From assembly GCF_023746615.1 (NCBI RefSeq), contig NZ_CP082275.1:1054001-1118000 (forward strand): DNA of 64,000 nucleotides, given 5' to 3'. The notes under the pieces are model-generated. The model was given only the letters and a program-made list of their open reading frames with translations. It was not told the origin of the DNA and searched no databases. A program made the position numbers and the translations under genes. Shown here piece after piece: positions 24,751 through 34,213 of the stretch. Every line of letters begins with the position of its first letter. Position 1 is the stretch's first letter. This DNA is from Grimontia kaedaensis. GTDB lineage: Bacteria > Pseudomonadota > Gammaproteobacteria > Enterobacterales > Vibrionaceae.

Positions 24751-26333
24751 GATGCTGTGTTACTGTTCCAGTCTTCACGTGAAAGGAAGAAAGCAAAATA
24801 GTCTTTGTTCCCCTCTGCTGTGATTAGGGTTTGCGTGTCCTTTTCCTTTGAAAAGCCAAGCTTGTGGTGAAGGTAAAGGACTTTTGGATTGCTGCAAAGT
24901 ACCCGGCTGCGAATACCTTCAAGCCCCAACTTATCAAAGCCTAGGTGCAATGCTTCCGATAACAGCGTAAAGCCAGTGCCTGAGGGCGCTTCAGGGGATT
25001 TATAAAACCCCCATTCTGCGGTGTTTGATTGTCTTTCAATCTCTGTGAAAGAGACCATGCCAACCGGCGTTCCCTCAGCGTGCGCAATAAAAAACTGTCT
25101 CGTGGCGTCAGTTGAAGCTTTGGCAAACCAGCGCTCATGCTCCTCAGCACTGATTTCATGTTGGGTGAACATCATCTCGCGAACGCCAGGGTCATTTCGC
25201 CAACCTCGAACCATGGGTAAATCTCTGGTCGTCATGGGGCGGAATATCATCTGATTATTCGTCTCTGACGGGCAATAACTCTCCATGACTTCGACTACAC
25301 GCTGCGCACCATTGCCATCGATATCTGATTTTTCCAAGCGATAAGGCAAAGTCTTCCAATGGTCAGCCAACCACTTCAGCTCATTGGCGTAATCGTGCTC
25401 GGTGGTTTTATCGCTGACACCAAGGTAACGATAGAGGCCGCTTGCCCCAAGGTGTTCGGCCATTTGACGTTGGTTCTCTGCCACGGAAACGAGGGTTCCC
25501 GGCACACCGAGACTCGCGCGTTCAATCGCGCTGACACCCGCGCCGCCAAAAGCATATCTGCAGGCGGCAAGCTCAGCTTCGTAGTCGGGAAGGTTTTCAG
25601 AAAGCGTCACGAACTCCGGTAAAGGCAGCGACGCAATGTCGTCTTTCCTTGGGTTCGCCAATCCGTGCACGACATGAAGACGGAAAGGGAGTGAATCGAA
25701 GTGTCTGCTGGCGTTCAGAAGCTTAATGCATTCGCCACTTGGGTCAGTGCCACTGAAAAAAGCCAGTACCACATTCTTTAGTGCTGGAGGCTGCTGGCGA
25801 AGCTCGGAAAAGCGTGGACGTAGCAGGCCAAACTTTGGTCCCAGAAGTTGAGTACATTCCTTGGGCACAACCTGATGATAGCGGTTTTCAAAATCCGGCC
25901 ACGGGTTGTGGTCCAAGAGCACATCACACTTGTGTTCACGGTTAGCCAGATCGTCGATGGTAAAGATTCTGGCACCCGATGTACGCATCAAGTCTTGCCA
26001 CTCACGGTCGAGCGCATAATGATCCATAACAATCCAGTCAGGCTGAAATCCTTCCAGTGCTGCCAAGCTTTCGTTTGCATCAGCTTCCTGTGTCACGCCA
26101 AGCCAGTGTTTGTAATCACCGGCATCGGGTAAGAAGGTTTCCTGAATGGTTTTCAGGGAAATTACGTCTACACCCTGAGCTTTGCTGTAATCGATAAGGT
26201 TGCCCGTCAGAGGGCGGCTAAGAAGTACAACGTCATGGCCGTGCTGAATCAGCTTTTTTGCCAATACCAGACAGCGCATGATATGTCCGGTACCAATCTG
26301 GCTGGAAGCATCGGCGCGAATGGCAACCTTCAT
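24747..26333 (-). CDS. pseG: Fusion of PseG (UDP-sugar hydrolase) and PseH (N-acetyltransferase)
   Basis: A 528-aa protein carrying two pathway steps. Residues 1-352 are PseG, a GT-B-like hydrolase that removes UDP from UDP-2,4-diacetamido-trideoxy-altropyranose: IGTGHIMRC with catalytic His17, FFSGTDPSG, and AFGGAGVSAIERASLGVP. Residues 362-528 are a GNAT acetyltransferase resembling PseH (MTTRDLPMVRGWRND start, WGFYKSPEAPSGTG acetyl-CoA loop, LYLHHKLGF), which acetylates N4 of the sugar. A linker of about ten residues (SETNNQ region) joins them. The two halves are usually separate genes. No frameshift is needed: the fusion is continuous. Confidence 0.92.
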   Translation of the reverse strand: MKVAIRADASSQIGTGHIMRCLVLAKKLIQHGHDVVLLSRPLTGNLIDYSKAQGVDVISLKTIQETFLPDAGDYKHWLGVTQEADANESLAALEGFQPDWIVMDHYALDREWQDLMRTSGARIFTIDDLANREHKCDVLLDHNPWPDFENRYHQVVPKECTQLLGPKFGLLRPRFSELRQQPPALKNVVLAFFSGTDPSGECIKLLNASRHFDSLPFRLHVVHGLANPRKDDIASLPLPEFVTLSENLPDYEAELAACRYAFGGAGVSAIERASLGVPGTLVSVAENQRQMAEHLGASGLYRYLGVSDKTTEHDYANELKWLADHWKTLPYRLEKSDIDGNGAQRVVEVMESYCPSETNNQMIFRPMTTRDLPMVRGWRNDPGVREMMFTQHEISAEEHERWFAKASTDATRQFFIAHAEGTPVGMVSFTEIERQSNTAEWGFYKSPEAPSGTGFTLLSEALHLGFDKLGLEGIRSRVLCSNPKVLYLHHKLGFSKEKDTQTLITAEGNKDYFAFFLSREDWNSNTAS

Positions 26334-27031
26334 AGCTCTCCTCGCTGTTCAAGAATTTGATAGAGCATTTCAGCGCGGATCCAATCGTCGGGCTCATCGA
26401 TATCCTGAACCCGGAAATGAGGGATCTGAACGGCTTTTGAGTGTGGCGCGAAAATCGGTTTGCCGGAAAGGAAAGCGCCCGGCTTGCCCCAGTAAAACAT
26501 CCCCGCATCGTGATATGCAGTCTCTAAATCCTGTGAGCGGGTGGAGAAATGCTCAGGCCAGAACATCTCCACATTGCCTTCGCCATTCATTCGGATACTA
26601 CGCTGAATGGGGAATGAAAAGCGTGTGGCGGCGAAAGTGTACTGGGTCTGTTCTTTTTCCAATAGCGCAAGACCCTCTTCAAGATCCTTTGCGCGGGTAA
26701 ACGGCACGGTGGCGTAAAGACAGCAGACCGAGCCCAATGGACGGGTGTCGTTCTCCTGAAGCCATTCGATGGCATGTTTGATCACGTCCAACGTTGTCGC
26801 ATGGTCATTCGCGATATCTGCAGGACGAAGGAAAGGCACCTCTGCGCCATGTTCTTTGGCGACACCGGCAATATCCTCGCTGTCTGTCGAGACAATGATG
26901 CGGTCAAACAGGCCAGACTTTTTAGCGACATCAATGGCATAGGCAATGATTGGCTTGCCAATGAAGGTCTTGAGGTTTTTTCCCGGAATACGTTTGCTGC
27001 CGCCACGGGCAGGAATAATACAGACTTTCAT
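26330..27031 (-). CDS. pseF: Pseudaminic acid cytidylyltransferase
   Basis: Activates pseudaminic acid to CMP-Pse. The 233 residues begin with the nucleotide-binding IPARGGSKRIPGKNLK (6-21) typical of CMP-sugar synthetases, with STDSEDIA and the late FRVQDIDEPDDWIRAE, where the Asp residues would bind metal. It overlaps the downstream fusion gene by four bases and follows pseC by seven. Confidence 0.92.
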   Translation of the reverse strand: MKVCIIPARGGSKRIPGKNLKTFIGKPIIAYAIDVAKKSGLFDRIIVSTDSEDIAGVAKEHGAEVPFLRPADIANDHATTLDVIKHAIEWLQENDTRPLGSVCCLYATVPFTRAKDLEEGLALLEKEQTQYTFAATRFSFPIQRSIRMNGEGNVEMFWPEHFSTRSQDLETAYHDAGMFYWGKPGAFLSGKPIFAPHSKAVQIPHFRVQDIDEPDDWIRAEMLYQILEQRGEL

Positions 27032-27038
27032 TTCGTCC

Positions 27039-28187
27039 TCAGCGCAGCGCGTCAGCCAGTGCCTGAATCACTGTGTCCTGCTCATCTTCCGTCATATCAA
27101 AGTAAAGAGGCAGGCTGAGCGCAGCTTGATAATAATTTTCTGCGGCAGGGAATTGTCCCCACTCAAATCCCAACTCGCGGTAATGCGGTTGGGTGTGAAC
27201 CGGAATGTAATGCACGTGTACACCGATGCCTTTCGCGCGAAGTTCATCAAATACGCGGCGGCGGCAATCAGGTTCCGCTAACTGGATGACATACAAATGC
27301 CATGCCGATTTACTGGCGGGAAGTAATGTTGGTGTGGTCAGTGGCAGTGCCGACAGCTTTTCAGTGTAGCGCTCTGCAAGTACTTGTCGGCGTTCTACAA
27401 ATGCATCCAGTCTCGCCAGCTGAGAAGTTCCCAGCGCGGCTTGAAGATCCGTCATGCGGTAGTTGAAACCCAGTGACTGCTGCTCGTAGTACCAAGCGCC
27501 TTGGTTGCTGTCGACCAAAGATTCTAAATCCCGCGTAACACCGTGGCTGCGAAGATTCTCCATCGCTTTGGCGAGCTCTGGATTGTTGGTCAGCGCTATG
27601 CCCCCTTCTGCGGTGGTGATGATTTTTACTGGGTGAAAGCTGAATACGGTGATATCGCTGTATTGGCAGCTACCAACATACTTATCCTGATATTTGCTGC
27701 CGATGGCGTGAGAGGCATCTTCGATGATGCGGAAACCATATTGCTCGGAAAGCTGGTGGATAGCTTTCATATCGCAGCTTTGCCCGCACATATGTACCAC
27801 GACCACTATATGCGGCAGGGTGTCCGTCAGCTTTGCGTGTTCCAGCTTCTCTGCTAAACGCTTTGGACAAAGGTTGTAGGTAGCTGGATCGATATCGACG
27901 AAGTCGACATCTGCACCACAATACAAACCGCAGTTTGCTGACGCCACAAAGGTGTTGGGAGAGGTCCATAGGCGCTGACCTTTACCAAGCTCCAGTGCCA
28001 AGCAAGCGATATGCAGCGCGGAAGTCGCACTGTTAACTGCGATAGCGTGCTTAGCCCCGACCTTTTGGGCGACAGCGTTTTCGAACTGAGTAACGCGCGG
28101 CCCTTGAGTGATGAAGTCAGACGTTAAAGCGTCAACGACAGCATCGATATCGTCTTGGCTAATGTTTTGTTTGCCGTAAGGGATCAT
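27039..28187 (-). CDS. pseC: UDP-4-amino-4,6-dideoxy-N-acetyl-altrosamine transaminase
   Basis: A PLP-dependent DegT/DnrJ-type aminotransferase acting on the 4-keto sugar from PseB. The 382 residues show the substrate loop YGKQNISQDDIDAVV, the cofactor stretch EDASHAIGSKYQ and the PLP Lys in FSFHPVKIITTAEGG. Four-base overlap with pseB upstream. Confidence 0.93.
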   Translation of the reverse strand: MIPYGKQNISQDDIDAVVDALTSDFITQGPRVTQFENAVAQKVGAKHAIAVNSATSALHIACLALELGKGQRLWTSPNTFVASANCGLYCGADVDFVDIDPATYNLCPKRLAEKLEHAKLTDTLPHIVVVVHMCGQSCDMKAIHQLSEQYGFRIIEDASHAIGSKYQDKYVGSCQYSDITVFSFHPVKIITTAEGGIALTNNPELAKAMENLRSHGVTRDLESLVDSNQGAWYYEQQSLGFNYRMTDLQAALGTSQLARLDAFVERRQVLAERYTEKLSALPLTTPTLLPASKSAWHLYVIQLAEPDCRRRVFDELRAKGIGVHVHYIPVHTQPHYRELGFEWGQFPAAENYYQAALSLPLYFDMTEDEQDTVIQALADALR

Positions 28188-29179
28188 GCTTGTTGCTCAA
28201 ATTCCAGGATCTGCTCGACGTTCAGAAAATCCGGGTTACTACCTGAGTGGTATTCAAAACCAGCCGCGACAGGCTCGCCTTTTTCACCGAGAGGATTCAC
28301 TGAATAGTCGTAATCTGCCGCATAGAATTTGATGGTTGGGCGCATCACATAGTGGTCAGCAAATTCCAGTGTCAGATGAGAGTCATCACTTGGGCACATG
28401 ATTTCATGCATTTTCTCGCCCGGACGAATACCAATCTCTTTCACCGGCAAACCATTACCGTAAGCGGTCGCTAGGTCCATCAAGCGGACTGATGGGATTT
28501 TCGGGACAAAGATTTCGCCGCCTTGCATGCGTTCGAAGTTCTTCAGAACAAAGTCGACGCCTTGCTGCAAGGTAATCCAAAAACGGGTCATATCAGGGTG
28601 TGTAATTGGCAGCGCATCTGCACCTTCTTCAACCAGCTTTTTGAAAAACGGCACCACAGAACCACGGGAGCCCACCACATTGCCGTAACGAACAACCGCA
28701 AAACGGGTTTGTCCGCCACCGGTCATGTTGTTCGCTGCAACGAAGAGTTTGTCTGAACAAAGTTTGGTGGCACCGTAGAGGTTATTTGGGCTGGCGGCTT
28801 TGTCAGTAGAAAGGGCGATAACCTTTTCGACCTTGTTAGCAATGGCTGCGCGGATGATATTTTCTGCACCGTGGACGTTGGTCTTGATGCATTCCATCGG
28901 GTTGTATTCGGCGGCAGGCACCTGCTTGAGAGCAGCTGCATGAATGACATAATCAACGCCATTCATGGCTTCCATCATGCGGCCAGCGTCGCGTACATCG
29001 CCGATAAAGTAGCGCATGCAAGGGTCATTAAACTCTTGCTGCATTTCGAATTGCTTTAGTTCATCGCGCGAGAGAATGATGAGTCGCTTAGGCTTGTAAC
29101 GCGCAAGGATGGTCTTGGTGTATTTCTTTCCAAATGATCCGGTACCACCGGTGATCAAAATCGACTTGCCGTTAAACAT
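28184..29179 (-). CDS. pseB: UDP-N-acetylglucosamine 4,6-dehydratase (5-inverting)
   Basis: The first step of pseudaminic acid synthesis: makes UDP-2-acetamido-2,6-dideoxy-arabino-hexos-4-ulose. The 331-aa short-chain dehydrogenase has ITGGTGSFGKKY for NAD (9-20) and the active-site region STDKAASPNNLYGATKLCSDKLF, with the Tyr-x-x-x-Lys pair. It is the first gene of pseB-C-F-GH-I, all in one direction with overlaps. The promoter should lie in the 150 bases before it. Confidence 0.94.
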   Translation of the reverse strand: MFNGKSILITGGTGSFGKKYTKTILARYKPKRLIILSRDELKQFEMQQEFNDPCMRYFIGDVRDAGRMMEAMNGVDYVIHAAALKQVPAAEYNPMECIKTNVHGAENIIRAAIANKVEKVIALSTDKAASPNNLYGATKLCSDKLFVAANNMTGGGQTRFAVVRYGNVVGSRGSVVPFFKKLVEEGADALPITHPDMTRFWITLQQGVDFVLKNFERMQGGEIFVPKIPSVRLMDLATAYGNGLPVKEIGIRPGEKMHEIMCPSDDSHLTLEFADHYVMRPTIKFYAADYDYSVNPLGEKGEPVAAGFEYHSGSNPDFLNVEQILEFEQQA

Positions 29180-29277
29180 TTCAATCCTTAAGCATTCGTC
29201 TCAGTATCTGATTGAAATTTTAACTGATAGCGCCAATTTCGGTGGGAGAAAATTGCCTACATCGTGATTGGATGACG

Positions 29278-29308
29278 AAAAAAAAGACAATCTCTTTCGA
29301 AATTGCCT
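29278..29308 (-). terminator. Terminator of the his operon
   Basis: On the reverse strand GGCAATTTC, loop GAAA, GAGATTGTC, then at least eight T. Two non-Watson-Crick positions in the stem. Confidence 0.65.
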
Positions 29309-29331
29309 TTTATTGTGATTAGCTGAGAAGC

Positions 29332-29964
29332 TTACTTGTGACGTTCCTTCAGCTTATTTGCTACATCTTCGAGCGAGAAGCCTTGGTCTTGCAGCAGCAC
29401 CAGCAAGTGGTACATCAGGTCTGCAGACTCATTGATTAGCTCCTCCTTATCGCCCGACGTCGCTGCAAGCGCGACTTCGACGCCTTCTTCGCCCACTTTC
29501 TGCGAAATGCGCTTGGTGCCCTTGGCATACAAGGACGCCGTATAAGACGTTGAAGGATCGGATCCTCGACGGGAAGCCAGCACCTGCTCCAATTGATGAA
29601 GAAACACCAGAGCTGGTTTGTTTGCGTCGTCTTCTCCCCAGCAGGTTTCAGTGCCAAGGTGACAGGTTGGGCCGATTGGGTCTGCTTGCACCAGCAGGGT
29701 GTCTTTATCGCAGTCCACAGCGATGTGCTTGAGACGCAGCACGTTACCGGAGGTTTCGCCTTTGGTCCAAAGACGCTCCTTGGTGCGTGAGAAAAAGGTC
29801 ACTTGCTCGGTATCGAGCGTTTTTGCCAGCGCGTCCTGATTCATGTAACCCATCATCAGAACCTGTCCGCTCTGCGAGTTTTGGACAATGGCTGGCACCA
29901 AACCGTCGACTTTTTCCCAGTCGATGCTTTCAGCGAGCACCGCGTTTGATTGTGTCTGGCTCAT
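29332..29964 (-). CDS. hisI: Bifunctional phosphoribosyl-AMP cyclohydrolase / phosphoribosyl-ATP pyrophosphatase
   Basis: Steps 2 and 3 of histidine synthesis in one 210-aa chain. The N-terminal cyclohydrolase (1-115) has the metal-binding DCDKDTLLVQ and GPTCHLGTETCW. The C-terminal MazG-like pyrophosphatase (about 118-210) has KVGEEGVEVALAA and the EELINESADLMYH helix. It is the last gene of the operon and overlaps hisF by four bases (ATGA). Confidence 0.96.
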   Translation of the reverse strand: MSQTQSNAVLAESIDWEKVDGLVPAIVQNSQSGQVLMMGYMNQDALAKTLDTEQVTFFSRTKERLWTKGETSGNVLRLKHIAVDCDKDTLLVQADPIGPTCHLGTETCWGEDDANKPALVFLHQLEQVLASRRGSDPSTSYTASLYAKGTKRISQKVGEEGVEVALAATSGDKEELINESADLMYHLLVLLQDQGFSLEDVANKLKERHK

Positions 29965-30734
29965 AAGCGGATCTCCACGTCTTGTTGTTTTAAGTATTGT
30001 TTCAGTTCACCAATGTTGATGATCTGCTTGTGGAATACAGACGCTGCCAACGCACCGTCAACATTCGCTTTCTTGTAAGCTTCGGCAAAGTGCACCATTT
30101 CACCAGCGCCGCCCGAAGCGATCAGTGGGACGTGGCACACTTCGCGAACCATGTTCAATTGCTCAAGGTCGTAGCCGTTGCGCACGCCATCCTGGTTCAT
30201 CATGTTCAGCACGATTTCACCGGCACCACGTTTTTGGACTTCCTGCACCCAGTCGCGGGTTTCCCATTGGGTTGCTTTGGTGCGGGTTTCGTCACCCGTG
30301 AACTGATAAACCTGATACTTGCCTGTGTCTTTGTCGTAGTAGGAGTCGATACCGACCACGATACACTGCACGCCAAATTTCTCCGCAAGCTCGGTGATGA
30401 GCTCTGGGTTCGCCAGTGCAGGGGAGTTGATGGAGATTTTATCTGCACCGAATTCCAGGATGCGTTTGGCGTCCTCTGCGGTTTTGATGCCACCAGCGAC
30501 ACAGAATGGAATGTCGATGACTTCTGCCACACGCGCGACCCAGCTTTTATCGACCACGCGGCCATCACTGGATGCGGTGATATCGTAAAACACCAGTTCG
30601 TCTGCGCCTTCTGCCGCGTAACGCGCGGCCAGCGGGACGATATCGCCGATGATTTCGTGGTTACGGAACTGAACGCCTTTCACCACCTGACCATCGCGAA
30701 CATCAAGACATGGGATTATCCTTCTTGCCAGCAT
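29961..30734 (-). CDS. hisF: Imidazole glycerol phosphate synthase, cyclase subunit
   Basis: Uses ammonia from HisH to make IGP and AICAR. The 257-aa beta/alpha barrel starts LARRIIPCLDVRDGQVVKG, with the catalytic Asp11 region, and has the second Asp in VVGIDSYYDKDTG. Overlaps hisA by 19 bases. Confidence 0.97.
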   Translation of the reverse strand: MLARRIIPCLDVRDGQVVKGVQFRNHEIIGDIVPLAARYAAEGADELVFYDITASSDGRVVDKSWVARVAEVIDIPFCVAGGIKTAEDAKRILEFGADKISINSPALANPELITELAEKFGVQCIVVGIDSYYDKDTGKYQVYQFTGDETRTKATQWETRDWVQEVQKRGAGEIVLNMMNQDGVRNGYDLEQLNMVREVCHVPLIASGGAGEMVHFAEAYKKANVDGALAASVFHKQIINIGELKQYLKQQDVEIRL

Positions 30735-31453
30735 GCGAATGCCTCCTCTGCAGTGAACTTGCCGTCCAGCAAGGCACGGCCGACGATAACGCCTGCGACA
30801 CCTGTGCCTTTCAGCGCTTCGATGTCAGCCAGAGAACCGATACCGCCAGAAGACTGGAACTGAACCTGTGGGTACGCCGCACACAAGTCTTTGTATAGAT
30901 CGACGTTGGAACCAGCTAAGGTGCCGTCACGAGAGATATCAGTACACAGCACGTGCTTGAGACCAACGGTCAGAAAGTCGTCCAGCAGTGCCTCGATGGT
31001 CACGCCAGAATCTTCCTGCCAACCGGAAACCGCGACCATGCGGTTGCCGTTGTCATCAATGTTGATGTCCAGCGCCAGCACGATTTGCTCTGCGCCGTAT
31101 TTTTCCATCCAGCCTTTAACCAGTTCAGGTTGCTTAACGGCCGTAGAGCCAATGACAACACGTTTTGCGCCGGCACGTAGCAGCTCTACCACGTCGCTTT
31201 CTTTGCGCACACCACCGCCAATTTGGATGTTGGCTGGTGTGCTGGCAATCAGCTTTTCAATCAATGGCAGCTGACGGGCAGAGGTATCTTTTGCTCCAGT
31301 CAGGTCTACCAAGTGCAGCCAGTTTGCGCCTGCGTTGTGGTAAATAGCGAACTGCTCACTTGGGTCAACTTTGTATTCGGTAACTTGTCCGTAGTCACCC
31401 TGATAGAGACGGACGACCTGCCCATCGATTAAATCCAAAGCGGGAATAATCAT
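30716..31453 (-). CDS. hisA: ProFAR isomerase
   Basis: Amadori-type isomerisation of ProFAR to PRFAR. The 245-aa half-barrel-duplicated protein has IPALDLIDGQVVRLYQGDY (catalytic Asp8), LALDINIDDNGN, and TDISRDGTLAGSN, all at the positions expected for HisA. Confidence 0.97.
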   Translation of the reverse strand: MIIPALDLIDGQVVRLYQGDYGQVTEYKVDPSEQFAIYHNAGANWLHLVDLTGAKDTSARQLPLIEKLIASTPANIQIGGGVRKESDVVELLRAGAKRVVIGSTAVKQPELVKGWMEKYGAEQIVLALDINIDDNGNRMVAVSGWQEDSGVTIEALLDDFLTVGLKHVLCTDISRDGTLAGSNVDLYKDLCAAYPQVQFQSSGGIGSLADIEALKGTGVAGVIVGRALLDGKFTAEEAFACWQEG

Positions 31454-31459
31454 CCTTAA

Positions 31460-32062
31460 TTACATCTCCAAAAAGTTCTTAATCAGTTGCGCACCAGCTT
31501 TGCTTGAGCGCTCAGGGTGGAATTGCACACCGTAATAGTTGCCACTTTGCACTGCTGCGGTAAACGGCTTGCCGTAATCGCACTGACCAACGGTGTAATC
31601 ACCGACTGGCATGGCGTAGCTGTGAACAAAATAGAAGTGGCTGTTTTCTGGAATGTCTTTAAACAGCGGGTGATTGTTCACTGGGGTGACCGTGTTCCAA
31701 CCCATGTGGGGAAGCGGCAACTCGCCGGTTTCCATCAAGCTTGTGTCGGCATCAACATGGCCTAGGCAGTTCACCTGCTCTTTGCCTTCCTGTGAGGATT
31801 TACCCAGAAGCTGCATGCCAAGGCATATGCCTAGGAGAGGCTGCTTCACTTCACGCACCAGCGAAATCAGGTCGCGCTCTTCCAGGTTTTTCATCGCCTC
31901 GGACGCGGTGCCTACACCCGGCAGAAAGAGTTTGTCTGCTGCCAGCACGACATCTGGGTCGCGGCTGATCGTGACATCGTAACCGAGGCGCTCTATCGCA
32001 AAACGCACAGAGCTGACGTTCGCACAACCCGTGTCGATGATGACAATCTTTACATCGCTCAT
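31460..32062 (-). CDS. hisH: Imidazole glycerol phosphate synthase, glutaminase subunit
   Basis: A class I glutamine amidotransferase that feeds ammonia to HisF. Of 200 residues, nucleophile Cys80 lies in GICLGMQLLG, and the His/Glu pair in GVQFHPERSS. It shares one base with hisB (TAATG). Confidence 0.97.
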   Translation of the reverse strand: MSDVKIVIIDTGCANVSSVRFAIERLGYDVTISRDPDVVLAADKLFLPGVGTASEAMKNLEERDLISLVREVKQPLLGICLGMQLLGKSSQEGKEQVNCLGHVDADTSLMETGELPLPHMGWNTVTPVNNHPLFKDIPENSHFYFVHSYAMPVGDYTVGQCDYGKPFTAAVQSGNYYGVQFHPERSSKAGAQLIKNFLEM

Positions 32063-33129
32063 TACAGCACCCCTTTGCTGCTTGGCAGCTCGTTACCTTC
32101 TACGCGAATCGCCTGACGCAATGTGCGGCCATAGGCTTTGAACAGGCTTTCCACGATGTGGTGTGTATTGTCGCCGTCTGATGACAGGTGAAGGGTACAC
32201 GCCATGGTGTCGGTCAGTGAGCGGAAGAAGTGCTCGACCATTTCAGTTGAAAGATCGCCAACCTTGTCCTGAGAGAAGGTCGCTTCGAACTTGAGGTATG
32301 GGCGGCCAGACAAATCCAGAGCACATTGCGCCAGACACTCATCCATTGGCAGACTGAAACCGAAACGCCCAATACCGCGTTTGTCACCTAGCGCTTCTTT
32401 CAGCGCCTGACCCAGCGCCAGCGCCGTGTCTTCTACAGTGTGGTGATCGTCTATGTGCAGGTCGCCATCAACCGCCACTTCCATACGGAAGCCACCGTGG
32501 GTAGCGATTTGATCCAGCATGTGGTCGAAGAAACCAAGTCCTGTGCTGATCTTATTGCCGCCAGTTTCATCGAGGTTCACCGTGATACGGATATCCGTCT
32601 CTTTGGTTGTGCGAACAACCGTTGCAACGCGAGGGTTGGTGGTCAAATCCTTCAGGATTTGCTGCCAGCCCATGGTTTCCGGGTTGTATTGAATACCGCG
32701 GATTGCCATGTTTTCAGCAAGCTGCAGGTCGGTCTGACGGTCGCCTACCACGGCAGAGGTTTTGAAATCCACTCGGCCTTGCTGGAGGTACTCTTTAACC
32801 AAACCAAGCTTCGGCTTGCGGCAGCTACAATCTTCGTGGTCGAAGTGTGGGCAAATCAAAACGTCAGCAAATTTCACGCCTTGAGATTCGAAAATCTCCA
32901 TCATCATATTGTGTGGAGCGTCGAAATCTTCCTGTGGGTAGCTGTCAGTGCCCAGACCATCCTGGTTGGTCACCATCACCAGCTTGTAGCCAGCGTCTTG
33001 CAGTGCCAGCAGGGCAGGGATCACGAATGGCTCAAGCTTGAGCTTGTCGAGGCGGTCGACCTGAAAATCTACAGGCGGCTCAACAATCAGCGTGCCATCG
33101 CGGTCGATAAAGAGGATTTTTTCTTTCAC
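32062..33129 (-). CDS. hisB: Bifunctional histidinol-phosphatase / imidazoleglycerol-phosphate dehydratase
   Basis: Two steps in one 355-aa protein, the gamma-proteobacterial arrangement. The N-terminal HAD phosphatase has FIDRDGTLI (Asp9 and Asp11) and a zinc loop CPHFDHEDCSCRKP. The C-terminal dehydratase has FFDHMLDQIATHGGF and HHTVEDTALALG for manganese, with the duplicated H-H-E pattern near the end (HHIVESLFKA). Confidence 0.97.
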   Translation of the reverse strand: MKEKILFIDRDGTLIVEPPVDFQVDRLDKLKLEPFVIPALLALQDAGYKLVMVTNQDGLGTDSYPQEDFDAPHNMMMEIFESQGVKFADVLICPHFDHEDCSCRKPKLGLVKEYLQQGRVDFKTSAVVGDRQTDLQLAENMAIRGIQYNPETMGWQQILKDLTTNPRVATVVRTTKETDIRITVNLDETGGNKISTGLGFFDHMLDQIATHGGFRMEVAVDGDLHIDDHHTVEDTALALGQALKEALGDKRGIGRFGFSLPMDECLAQCALDLSGRPYLKFEATFSQDKVGDLSTEMVEHFFRSLTDTMACTLHLSSDGDNTHHIVESLFKAYGRTLRQAIRVEGNELPSSKGVL

Positions 33130-33153
33130 TACAAATTCCTTTTGTTGCGCTCT

Positions 33154-34200
33154 TTATGCCAGTTGCTGGCGGATAAAGGTCAGGGTCTTTTCACACTCTT
33201 CGCGGTTGCCCACGCTGATTCGGATGCATCCTTCAATTGGCGAACGGCGCAAGATGATGCCGTTGTCCCAAAGGGCTGAGAACAGAAGATCAGCGTCTGG
33301 GAATTTCACCAGCAGGTAGTTGCCATAGCCATCAAACACTTCCACGCCCGGCAACATCGCAAGACCCGCCTGCAGATAGGCACGGTTGGCATTCAAGTCC
33401 AGGACTTGATACTTCATACGGGCAAGGCCTGCTTCGCTTAACGCCTGTACGGCAATTTCAGTAACAGGCACTGGCACTGGGTATGGCGCAATCACTTTGG
33501 TCATCAATTGAATGATCTGCTGGTTCGCCAGCGTGAAGCCACAGCGCAAGCCCGCCAAAGCGAAGGCTTTTGACAGAGTACGAAGAATCGCAAGATTCGG
33601 GTAGCGTACCAGCAGGTCAACGGTTGAGGCTTCTGGACAGAAGTCGATGTAGGCTTCGTCCATGACTACCAGCGCGCGGCCAGCCGTCATTTCCAGTAGC
33701 GTTTCAATATCGTCGCGGTTAATCAGGTTACCGGTCGGGTTGTTTGGGCTACACACAAACACCAGTTTGACGCTATCAAGATTCTTTTCGATTTCTGGCA
33801 GATTCAATTGCCATTCATCGGTCAGCGGCACTGTTTTGCGGGCAACACCGGTTGTTTCTGCGCTGATGGCATACATGCCATACGTTGGTGGGCAGAACAG
33901 AATGCTGTCTTCACCGGTTTCACAGAAAGTACGGATCAGCAGTTCGATGCTTTCATCTGCGCCACGAGAGGTCAGGACCTGCTCTGGGCGAACACCTGCG
34001 TAGTCTGCGTAAGCACGGATCAGTTCTTCAGGCTGACAGGTGCTGTAGCGGTTCAGGCCAGCACCGTTGATGGTGTATTCGTTGTTAAATGGTGATTCGT
34101 TAGCATTCAGCCAAACATCACCAGAGCCGCCCAATCGGCGGGCGGACATGTAAGGGGTCAGTGCCTGAACGTCCTTACGGGCTAATTTTTCAATGTCCAT
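33154..34200 (-). CDS. hisC: Histidinol-phosphate aminotransferase
   Basis: Transaminates imidazole acetol phosphate. I start at ATG 34200 (MDIEKLARKDVQALTPYMSARRLGG, 348 aa). An AGGGGAAG stands just before it, and the start aligns with E. coli HisC. The frame is open to 34242, overlapping hisD, but that extension has no homology. PLP Lys in RTLSKAFALAGLRCG; conserved NPNNPTG-like PNNPTGNLI; ends with HisC-type RISVGNREECEKTL. Confidence 0.95.
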   Translation of the reverse strand: MDIEKLARKDVQALTPYMSARRLGGSGDVWLNANESPFNNEYTINGAGLNRYSTCQPEELIRAYADYAGVRPEQVLTSRGADESIELLIRTFCETGEDSILFCPPTYGMYAISAETTGVARKTVPLTDEWQLNLPEIEKNLDSVKLVFVCSPNNPTGNLINRDDIETLLEMTAGRALVVMDEAYIDFCPEASTVDLLVRYPNLAILRTLSKAFALAGLRCGFTLANQQIIQLMTKVIAPYPVPVPVTEIAVQALSEAGLARMKYQVLDLNANRAYLQAGLAMLPGVEVFDGYGNYLLVKFPDADLLFSALWDNGIILRRSPIEGCIRISVGNREECEKTLTFIRQQLA

Positions 34201-34213
34201 TGCTTCCCCTTTA

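Noticed and set aside
29997..30863. A 288-codon open frame on the forward strand
   Set aside because: Antisense to hisF and hisA, both certain genes.
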